From NCBI GenBank assembly GCA_020746105.1, contig CM036624.1, forward strand, positions 26,372,084 to 26,436,083: a stretch of DNA of 64,000 bases, in the 5' to 3' direction. This DNA is from Trogon surrucura. Lineage: Eukaryota > Chordata > Aves > Trogoniformes > Trogonidae. The notes below the pieces were generated by a model. That model searched no databases. It was not told where the DNA came from and saw nothing but the letters and a program-made list of their open reading frames with translations. The translations under genes were made by a program, and so were the position numbers. Shown here in pieces: positions 54,518 to 64,000 of the stretch (position 1 is the stretch's first letter; each line of letters opens with the position of its first letter).

Positions 54518-54692
54518 CGCGGTCTTACCTTGGCAGGGGCTTGATCAGCCGCTCAAGCTCTGGTCTCCGGTGCCCTTTTGGTCACACTCGGAACTCTCCT
54601 GCCTCCAGCTCTCCGGCTCCCAAATCGGCTCACGTCCGATGCTTCGGAGTCTTCCCACATTTAAGCAATCCGCATTTAAGCATCCATAGAGG

Positions 54693-54710
54693 GTCCCTGT
54701 TCGGGCGCCA
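54693..54710 (-). other. Primer-binding site, tRNA-Lys type
   Basis: On the minus strand TGGCGCCCGAACAGGGAC, two bases after the 5' LTR. This is the 18-nt complement of the 3' end of tRNA-Lys(UUU), as used by many lentiviruses and ERVK-like elements. Confidence 0.93.
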
Positions 54711-54712
54711 GA

Positions 54713-55114
54713 TGAAGAGGGGTCCCTTCGGAGAGGCGGCCAAGTTAACGATCATCACACCAATATGGCTACAGATCGTCCTCCCTTTATTGCTCCGGAC
54801 AGCTCAATATATACAGTTCAGCAGTGTCCCCGCGCCTGCCCCTTAACAGAGTTGGTCAGTTACAGGTTTACACGCGCCAGCGTTTTATTGGGCAGTGCCA
54901 TTCCACTATGCAAGCGGCTCTCGCCCCCCCTTCTCCCCCCGGGCCCAGCACCTCCAGCCAAGCATCTCGCAAAGCTCTCACAAAACAGATAAAACCTCCT
55001 CCTCCCCGTATTCCAAGGCAGCTTCAAGGACAGAGCCTTTGTTTAGGCCTAAGCTGGGTTGTCCACGTTTTTAAAGTAATACCGCGCCTCTGCTCCACAA
55101 GAAATTCCTCTACA
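54713..55114 (-). repeat. 5' LTR of the ERVK provirus
   Basis: 402 bp, apparently identical to the other LTR, including the C-runs of seven and six. It is followed directly by the right copy of GGATAC. Confidence 0.92.
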
Positions 55115-55120
55115 GGATAC
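55115..55120. repeat. Target-site duplication of the ERVK insertion (right copy)
   Basis: GGATAC, matching 52,509-52,514. Confidence 0.92.
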
Positions 55121-56284
55121 TTAAGTTTCCAACCTTTCCAACTGCTACAAGGAGTTGAATCTGTAGGTCAGACTAGAGCTGGTTCAAAGTGAACCCCTGG
55201 CATGGGATTGGTGTGGATGTTGGGTACTCAGCCCCACTGGTTTTGGCCAGCAGACCTGCTTCTGTGGTGCACCCACTGTCCTGCCCTGTTAATGTTTACT
55301 GGGAATATGGGCTCATGAATGTGACATATAATTTAATGCCTAATGAATTTTGTAAGCCTGGATGTTTTATCTTGGAAATCAACTGTATTTTTTTCTGTTT
55401 AGAGGGAGAGAGGCTTTTCTGAACTTAAAGGTTACTAACAATGGTCCCAAAAGCTTTTCTCTTGTGTTTTTCTAGCTATTAAATGTCTGAACTTTTCAGG
55501 GAGGCAGAGAGAATGAAAACAAGATCCACAATAATATTCACATTTTTTATTAATAAATATTTTTTGTATTGACTTGTTTTCTCCTGTCTTCATTTGGGAT
55601 GAATAATTAAATATTTTATTATTAATGTTTCTTTTTGGAGCATGAACTGCATTAATTAACTACTTAAAAGAAATAAAGTATTTGAATTTCAGATGAGCTC
55701 TTAATTGGAGAAACATATTGTACCAAAATACTTGGCAATATCTAGGAAAGCAAGTTTCTGCTTACGAAAAAGATTGTTTTATTAAGTATTCCCAAATCTT
55801 AGTCTTCCTCCTTTTAATAAGGAGTTAAGTTTACAGAATGGTGAACAACAAAGGGGGAAAACTTCTAGTTTAGTGGAAAAAGCTTTTAATGACAGGCTTA
55901 TGGTTACACGTTGTAACACAGCTGATGTGACAGTGATTTGTATAATCCTTTCACTTGACCGCTCTTCCAGTAAAGGTACCAATTTGTACTTCATACATAT
56001 AAACTCTCTGACTTGATAGCATGGTAAATCTGTGTACTATCTATTGAATGTGCGACTTGCTTGGCTAGATTAAATTGCCACTAAGAATTGTGAAATTCAG
56101 CTCAGATTGGTGGTTTGGTCTGTAAGGTTCAAGGCAGTTAAAGCATTGTCTGAGAGAGAAACAACTCTTCTCTCAAGTTGTGCTAATTGTCAAACTGTTG
56201 AGCTAGTGAGTTTATCAGAAGACTTTCTCAAGAATTGATCTTGGGACTGATTTCTTTATTTAAAAGAAAAAAAAAGACCCTGGC
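55121..56284. other. Intergenic region, no gene seen
   Basis: AT-rich, no recognisable exon or repeat. Several AATAAA-like hexamers lie among the T- and A-rich stretches, but there is no gene they could belong to. Confidence 0.55.
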
Positions 56285-57060
56285 ACAAGGAATAGGCTTA
56301 AGTTAATGAGATTGCTGATGACACAAACTGGGGAAGATGACATGGCTGAAAAGAATAGTGGAATATTATCCAAGAAGACGGCCTTTAAAACTTGACTAAT
56401 AGAATTTTAATAGTTTAAAATGAAAGGTCATAACTTCGGGGACTAATAATTGAGGGACATTTATAATTTGAGATGATAGATGAAAAATACCTTGATGCAT
56501 TAGTCACTCATAGAATGATTGCAAGCTGCCAGAAGACTGCATCTGGGGAAAAATTTTTGTGGCAAGCATTACAGGGAGAAATCCAGGAGAAGCTGGGAGG
56601 TAGTGTTATCCAGGGCAATGGTAAGATTTTTATCTGCAACAACATGCTCAGTGCAGGCTTCCCGTGTTTGTTTAAACATTGGACAGATTTAGAAAAAAAT
56701 GGGTCTCGTGAGAATCTTTAAGGATCGAACTGAAGAACCTGCATTCTTTGACTCAGTAAAAACAACAAAAAGGTGTGTTAGGATCACAAAAATCTTGAAG
56801 AGAGAAGAGTCCTTCAAGCTAACCAACTGCTTTACCAAAAATACAAGTGCCTATTATGTGATTAGGAAAATGTCTTCAGTCTGGAAACGCTAAGGAGAAA
56901 TTTCTAACTGCAAATGGGACAGTGCAATGGGGGCAGTATGAGGACAGAAAACAGGTTGAGTTTAGGGTAGAACTTTAACCTTTATAAAGAGGGGTTATAT
57001 GATATAGCTGCTGAAGTACCAGTAACCAAGATGTGATTCCCCCAGCAGGTTCATTCCAGT
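56285..57060 (+). mobile_element. Old CR1-type LINE fragment, plus orientation
   Basis: The 56,300-56,330 part translates to a run like IADDTNWG, the degraded ADDTKLGG block of the CR1 reverse transcriptase. At about 56,491-56,530 the run LDALVTHRMIASCQ matches the CR1 block LGVLVDHRMTMSCQ. Spacing and order agree with CR1. The copy is heavily diverged, older than the other CR1s, and its 3' border is uncertain. Confidence 0.6.
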
Positions 57061-60000
57061 CCCAAGAATTGTTTTGGCTGTGCTGAATTATCAAGTGTTT
57101 CAGACTTTCCCAGGTTCATTTACACATGCACAGGTTTGGAAAAAGCAGGTAGGATTATAGAAAGTCTTTTAAGACTGGAGTGAATGAACTTGCATTTTTG
57201 ATTGAGCTGCAATACCAAAGTCTCCCTGAGGTATCTCAGCAGGGTACGTGATTTTGAATTTTGCTGCTCCAAAGGTGTGGAAGATAATGACTAAGCCAAG
57301 GCCTTTCCTACTTGTGCCAAAAGAAAGGGAGCTATGTCTGGGAAGGGAAGGAGATATCGCTTGAGTGTTGAGCTAGCTGCTTCTGCTGGAGCTTGGGATG
57401 AATCACTTCCACCAACAGATACTCGTCCTGTTGACTTTTCCTTCAGTGTCAGCAGCTGGATCCTGATTTTTGTGTAGATTTGGTGCCCTACAGTCATTCT
57501 GCTGTCCTTGACCTATGCTTAAAGCCAGCTCTATGACTTCTGAGTGCGGAGTCTGTCAGGTTTTCATCCTATTGCCAGGAACAGCTGAGAGGAGTTCTGT
57601 TCTTCAGCAATATTCAGGTGTAGGCACTGAAGTGCCCAGGACATAGTGGGAAGAGATAAGTTCTGCTTAGCTTCTAGCTATGGTTTCATAAAGAAATGGT
57701 GCAGACAACATGGTGTCCGTAGGCTGTGCTGCAGACTTGCTTGGGACATTATTTTCTCAATTTTCTGGATTTTGAGTCCCTAGTAAATACAAAAATGTCC
57801 GAGATCTGTATGCTGTTAAACTCACTACAATATGCTCTTCCCCTGTATTTCTGGGTTTTTTCAAATTTGTGGTTAGTCTCTTGAATGATCAGGGGAAAAG
57901 GGAATTAGTAAATAGCTTTGGCTGTAATCTGTATTCAGCTCTGTGTTGAACATCCATTATTTTTATGACTATAATAAAATGAATAGCAGTGTAACAGCTG
58001 CCTTGGGTTTTCAATTAAATGCATTAGTATATATGCAAGAAAATAGCCTGTCTCAGTAGTATTTATAGGGATGAGAATATTTTTCAAGATTGTTGCGAAC
58101 CATTATTATGCCTTATTTATATGGTATTTGGAAGTGTGAGCGCGGAGTTGCAGGCATGCTGCTTTATTGCTTGCAGGTGGAATGTGTGATTATCAGCCTG
58201 ACCACTGCAGTATTTCTTAATGATGACAATTTTCATTGCATAAAAATATGACTTTATAAGCTTGATGAACGAGCCTGTAGTCAGTGCTGGTTTTATTAAG
58301 CAGGTGGTTAATGTTCACAGAAGGGTCTGAATGCGTATTTACAGCTCTGCTGCATTATTTTTAAAAGAAATGTCAATGGCATGAGTGAAGTGTGTAAATT
58401 CCTGGTGTATTTCGATGGTTTGAGGGCAGGGGGTAGTTGCTTTGCTCATTGTTTCCAAACTGCTTTCTCCAACATGCTTTATTTTCTCCATCTTTGCTCT
58501 ATGTCAGAATCATGCCTTGGACAGTTTCGTTTGCTTACAGCTTTCATTCTTCTCCTCTGTGCCTCCAAGCTTGCCAGACAACACTGAACAATAAGGGAGT
58601 CACTTTGTTCACCCAGCTTAGCTTCTGTCAGACTTTTCACTGGGGCTCATTTTTCTATTCTTTCCAGCCATATCATGTTTTTGGGGCCTCACGGTTCCTG
58701 CCAGTGAGCCTGAAAGAACAGTCTCATAATACTGTTTTGACAGATGTTATTCCTTGTATATGAAAGGTAGACTGCCTAGTATCTACTAGTATTTCCACGA
58801 TAACGAACGCAATGGCAAAAGTCATCTCAGTATTGGAGCATGGTTGGCTGATTAGAACGAAATAATGATTACCATCCTTCTATATTATTTGCTTCACCTC
58901 TAAGGCAAATAGGAGTTTGCAAAGTTTTATTAAATACTCATTCTCATATCCAGAGTAGGTAATAAGGCCTAACAGTTGGCAAAAAAGCCAGCTAGAATTA
59001 GTACGAGATTGGTAGTGTTTTGTGCATAATTCAGTCATTTTACTCTTAGCATTAAACTCCTTTTATTGAATTGTTTTACTGCAGAAGGAATGGAATCTTT
59101 TATTGCTGAGAACACTTGAATAAATGAATGAATTAAATAATGAATAACCTTGAACTATTTGGACTGTTAACTCGATAGCAGGATAGCCATCTTTTTCCCA
59201 AGTGCCACTCCATCTCCTATCATCTCACATTCAAGATCCCTTGGCTTTCTCATTTACCAGGTTGGTGTTTGCTAAGGTGGGTAACACAAATTTGTACATT
59301 ATAGTTAATTAGGATTTCATACTGTTTCTTCATGCATCCTCTGAAATTATCTTCTTAAATCTCATCATGTAGAAAAAAATGCCAAAAATTCAGCTGGACT
59401 GGGGTGTTGACTTGTTGCAAGAGATCCTCATCTGTCATAAATAGTTCTCAAAACATAACCCACAAAAATCATCACAGAAAGTACTTTGGAATCCATGGCA
59501 ACTGGCTCAATAGCATTTCCCCACCCCCCGAAATTATTTATACATGATGCTGTCATTGGGCATATAGAAAACAGACCCTGTGATATATTTAAGTGGACCT
59601 ACAATGCAGATTTTGTCAATTTGAGAAGTTTATTTTCTACAGCTCGACACCATGAATTATTTATAAGGGGGTGACGATTGATGACGGGGTTAAGTGAGCA
59701 GGAAAAAAGCTTTCTATTTAAGGACTTCAGTTTATGGAACAGGAATGTATTTACTTTATCTGGCAAAAGAATTCTTCTTTATTGTTTGTAGTGTAGTAAA
59801 CCTGGGCTTTCATGTCAGATTTCCAATGTCTGAGGAAGTATATAAACCTACTCTCAAGGATCTGTCCTGAAAAACATGTGATCTAAGCCAAGCTATGTAT
59901 AGTCTAAAACTTAGTGCAAAACAACTAGGGAACTGAAAACTAGAGATTAATGGTAGATTTTTTTTCCAAATGCCTCAAGGAATGAGGATTTTCAACATTT

Positions 60001-63000
60001 TTTCCCTGTCTCACAAAACACGTTGGACAGAGTGAGCTGCACAACTCAGATCTGCCTTCACCCTGAGTAGTTTTTCTCCTAGGATCTGTTTTCCCTCGGT
60101 TCTGTATGATCAGCTCTTAGTACGGTTTGCAGGAAGAAAAGTGTTACATTTACTTATAAACATATGGAAACAAAGAAATGAGGTCTGCTTTGACAGAGTT
60201 CATGGAGGTGCAGGTCAGATAATTTCTTCTGGAAAAGGTAGAATGACAGTTCCTTCTTTGTCAAGATTAAAAACACCTTTTGAGCAGTTTCTGCTTCATG
60301 CTTCTTCTCTCCGCTTACTTCCAGCCAGCTTCTTATAATTACCTCCTCATTATGTTCATGTGGGATGCGAGTTTAAAAGATGACATCACTCAGCCACATA
60401 TTGTGATATGTATGAGTAAGCGGTAGTCAACAATGCAACAATTAATTCCTCTGTGGCATTTTATTTGTCACTTAAAAATATTTCTTTGACTCACAGAGTA
60501 ACTCAGCCTGCAGGAAAAAAATCTCAGCTCATTAAAACTGAACTGCAGTTATCACTTGGCTAATATCTCCACTGATGTTGCTGGGCCTCATTTATTTTAA
60601 CCACAACCTAGTGTCTCACCTTTTTTTAATTTTTTTTTTTTATTTTAACACACTTTTTTTACGGTAGAATATGTGTCTTGCTTCCAGGCAGAACAAAGGA
60701 GTAAAACATTATTCAAGTCGAACAAAAAATAAAAAAGTAGACCTGTCATTTTTCAACAAGCTGGTAGGACAAAATAGAACAATGGCTCAGATAAGGTGTG
60801 CGACTGTATGAATATTTCCTCTCAGCTTTAGTCTCAGTGTGAGAGGCATCAGTGTCTTCCACAGTGTCCTGATTTGCACCTCCTTGCCTTTTGCAGAGAT
60901 CAGTCCTGCTTCTAGTTTCTCTGTGGATTTACTTAGGTCTTTACTTTGCTCACAAAACTTTTTTACCTGTTTGCCTAAATTTATATTAAATATGGCTGAT
61001 GAAAGTGAAAAGCCAACAACACCCGTTTTGCTGGCGGAAGGAAAAGTCTCGTGTCTTCTATACTAAGTTGATCTGCACAATAGAGATATTTTGAAGTATG
61101 TTTTTCCTTTTTTTCACAAGGAAATTCCAAAATGATGTTTTTTCAGCTTTCACATGGCCTGACAAGCATGGAGTAGCGTTTTAAGAGTGGCTGAGGAAAG
61201 GTGCAGTTGTGCAGGTGAGGTGTGGGTACAGCATTATACTCCAAGTGTTTCAGTGACTCCTGTGTGTCAGCCAGTTCAGGCAGTGTCTCTTGAAGGATTT
61301 AGTGCTGGACAAAGGAGTGTGCAGCTCAGTCACTGTTCATGTGGTGAGTCTATTCCATCTGGGAACTGAAGGCAATCAGGGAGTGGGACTGTTAGAGGGG
61401 AGGTTTGTGCCCTGCTTGCTACCACACCAGCACTAGAGAGCTGGGCACGGGGTCTGCAAACACAGACTTGGCAGCTAATGCTGCCGTTGATGTGAAATGG
61501 CACCGCCTTGGGACCAGTCTTCTGAGAGCAGTGGTGGTGTCAGTGAGCTCCAGAAGCTGGGACCTTGCGCTGCTGGAGTGGCCACTTGCACACCTTGCGC
61601 TTGTTCCTGAAGGAAGGCAGAGCTGGAGGGAGTCCCTGCTGATCGTGGGTGCAGGAGAGGTTGAGGTACTCACCGTCTTCCTCATGTCAGTCTTCTCTGC
61701 TCTCTGGCAGTGCCTCGTGGTAGTAGAGGAACAGGATTTTTCAGCTGAAGTTCAAAAAAGCATGTTTTGGTGTGGGGAATTCTTTCTCATCCACCTCTCC
61801 TATCAGTGAATGAATGCAGTACCAATCTAATGTTTTATATGCTGCGTACAAATGCATCATTTAACACTGGGTTATGTAAATTCATACTCATAAAATTTGC
61901 CCTCTAAAATGTTTTCTTTAATAAATCTTTTCAAGTCCTTTTCTACATACTGTCATTATTCTGCACATCATATATCTGAGGCACTGATGGAGTAAATGGT
62001 CTACTAACCATCTCACAGAGACAATCGGAGGCAAAGCGACTTTTACTCTATGCAGGTAAAACATGAATTTTTACTGCCAAATTATCAACTCCTAGAAATA
62101 GGAAAACAGAATGAGTTATAAACGGATTATAAATGTGAAGGCAGCAGAATATTTAAAATGCATGTAAAAAACAACTGTGTACTGTAAGTGAAATTCTCCA
62201 TGCTCTTTAAGTGGCAATGCCTGTCTAGAAACATGCTTGAGTGCTCCAGTACACCCTATCTGAAATGGTAATAGTTGAGATGATTACAGGTAAGATAGAT
62301 TTATTCTTTTGATACATCTGGTCTGGTAGACTTTTTTTTTTAAGCTGAAAAATCTGATTTGGCAAAATCAAAACAGTTTCTAAAACCCTTTAATTTGGTT
62401 TGATCTCTTTATACAGGGAGTTTTTCACTCCTTCAGCCAGAGAACAGCCAATCACTGCATTGCAAGGTGCAGTCAAGCTAATGAAATAAATATTTTATTA
62501 CTTGTAAAAAGCAGAACAGCTCAGTCTACCTAGAATGTCTCATGACTTAAGATGTGTACTTAACCAAGGTGGAAAAATGAGGATCAGTTCCCTAATCTTG
62601 ATTGTGGAAGAGGGTCTGGAGGCATATTGGTCATATCCCTAACAAATACCTCCCAGCAAGTTGGTCTCCCTTTTAAGATCCTGGGTTTTTTTTTCAATTT
62701 AGAGTAGAAATACTATTAAAATTCCTATTTTCTTCCTCATTTTTGGACAGCTCTTGTTACAAAGTCATGTGAGCAGGCTATGTGGGCAAAAGCCCAGGAG
62801 AATATCAGGATATCTTCCGAGAAACAGCTTTGGGAACATGCTGCAGCCAAAGGCTGGGACCCAAACCATTGACAAAGGGAAAGGAAAATAGGAGAAAGAT
62901 TAGGAAGATATGAAGCATCAAAAACACAAAGGACTATTAGAAAAATATGGTCTGGAAAAAGTACAATCTGCCAAATGTGTGAAAATGAACTACATACAAA

Positions 63001-64000
63001 TTTAATAACAGGGCCAGATAACTTGAACAGCTGCCCTAAACAGTAATATCTATTAGTCTCTGAGAGAGAAGTGTTTGTAAAAAGAGGTGTGTTTTTTACT
63101 AGAGGAGAGACCATGCCAAAATGTAAAGACAATGAAATGGAAGATAAAGTTCGTTTTTCCAATTTGACTGTCATTTAATGTGCCAGCTTAACAGAAATAC
63201 TACCAAGGATACAGTCAGAGCAATAAAATGACTTTGTCATCTTTGAAAGTTGGGCAATTCTAGCCTCTTGCACAAGACCTTAGTACTGATCTGGTAATTC
63301 CCACATCCATCTCATAATTTCTGTCAGAGCTCTTAGCATATGTTCGAAATGTGTGGATAGTAAGGTGCTTTAATGGGTCAATTCTCTGGTTAAAAAAAAA
63401 CCCCTCAAACCACAAAAGTGCCATTTCTTGAACTAACCATAAGCTTCCTTGTGGCCCTTTCTACTATGATAAATGCCTTCCTCAGTTTGACCTTTCTTTG
63501 TAAGCTGGTGTAAGTCTCGTGATTTAAAGGTAATACTGCTTCTGTTTCGGTGCCTTACATTTATGATTACCTGTTCCTGTATGCCAGAAGTATAACTACA
63601 ACTGCTTTCAACAAAACATATGAACTGAACATTTCTGACTACATCGCTGATGGTTATACCATGCCTTTGTTCTTGGCCTTGGTTAAATAAAACAAGATCA
63701 CATGTACTGCTCAAAACACTCCAAATCTAGATATAAAAAAAAATCAGACGGGAAACAGACAAGCGATTCTTAGAGGAAGGTCTTGATTCAGATGTGGCCA
63801 CTAAACAGCTGCTTACCTTGAGTAAGTCCAGATTCTCTTTGTTTATAGTCGTTAGTCAATGCGTTTCTTTGGCAAAATAGGGTTTATGTCTCTGAAGAGT
63901 TAAAGTGAATAGATTTCATCTTCTCCTGTGCTGGCTGTGAGGTTACACTTGGGAAAAATGACTGATGCTTGTTCTGAATGTTCCCCTTTATTGCCCCTGG
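57061..64000. other. Gene-poor 3' region, no gene seen
   Basis: No coding exon with domain or splice support, no RNA gene and no clear transposon. Two stretches (57,930-58,380 and 59,380-59,700) have the even composition, homeodomain-type AT motifs and lack of simple repeats common in conserved non-coding elements. A GC-richer block at 61,180-61,800 holds overlapping short frames that I do not recognise. In human the next gene in this direction is PTGFR, and no PTGFR-like seven-helix frame is present here. Confidence 0.5.

Larger units (their letters stand above)
52515..55114 (-). mobile_element. Very young ERVK-type (betaretrovirus-like) provirus, short and incomplete
   Basis: Two LTRs of 402 bp (52,515-52,916 and 54,713-55,114) flank about 1.8 kb. 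By base-by-base reading they appear identical, and the whole is bracketed by GGATAC. The minus orientation follows from the tRNA-Lys primer site next to the right-hand LTR and the purine tract next to the left-hand one. Inside there is only a gag-matrix-like part and an env-tail-like part. No protease, reverse transcriptase or integrase is visible, and the internal region is far shorter than in a complete provirus, so the copy is broken. LTR identity implies a very recent insertion, perhaps still polymorphic. Confidence 0.92.

Noticed and set aside
54108-54689. A 193-codon + strand frame beginning with a long phenylalanine run
   Set aside because: Antisense to the gag-like part. The Phe run is the complement of the poly-A/purine tract.
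62737-63174. A 145-codon minus-strand frame, considered as a gene or pseudogene
   Set aside because: The translation has hydrophobic and Ser-rich stretches but no recognisable family. It was also compared with the prostaglandin F receptor expected downstream and shows no seven-helix pattern.

Overview
This window is vertebrate nuclear DNA, and almost certainly from a bird. The evidence is several CR1 LINE copies with the octameric 3' tail, an avian-type ERVL solo LTR, a low overall repeat load, and two genes that are neighbours in vertebrates. I recognise two genes, both on the + strand: DNAJB4 (three coding exons, 8,512-13,850, 339 residues) and GIPC2 (six coding exons, 25,491-46,701, 317 residues). 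Every exon has a canonical acceptor and donor, the phases agree across all introns, and the lengths sit within two residues of the human proteins as I remember them. The pair lies in the same order and orientation in human 1p31 (FUBP1-DNAJB4-GIPC2-PTGFR).

Layout. 1-8,436: non-coding, probably 5' flank or first intron of DNAJB4, with a possible promoter patch (CRE and heat-shock-like motifs) just before the coding exon. 8,437-13,850: DNAJB4. 13,851-25,150: DNAJB4 3' UTR and the intergenic interval, holding a CR1 copy split by a second CR1 in the opposite orientation, a G-rich tract and an ERVL solo LTR. 25,150-25,830: CpG island with GIPC2 promoter and first exon. 25,731-46,546: GIPC2 introns, with a fairly young CR1, an older CR1 fragment, a 90-bp tandem duplication and a small internal CpG-rich patch. 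46,547-47,800: last exon and 3' UTR with a clear poly(A) signal. 47,826-64,000: no recognisable gene. This part holds an antisense CR1, a very young short ERVK-type provirus (52,515-55,114, minus strand) with two apparently identical 402-bp LTRs and a 6-bp target duplication, and an old CR1.

The two genes do not form a pathway. DNAJB4 is a cytosolic Hsp70 co-chaperone, and GIPC2 is a PDZ adaptor that couples membrane cargo to myosin VI. Their linkage is ancestral synteny. The most unusual item is the provirus: it looks recent enough that it could still be polymorphic, although its internal part is far too short to be complete. I see no convincing new multi-gene system in this window.
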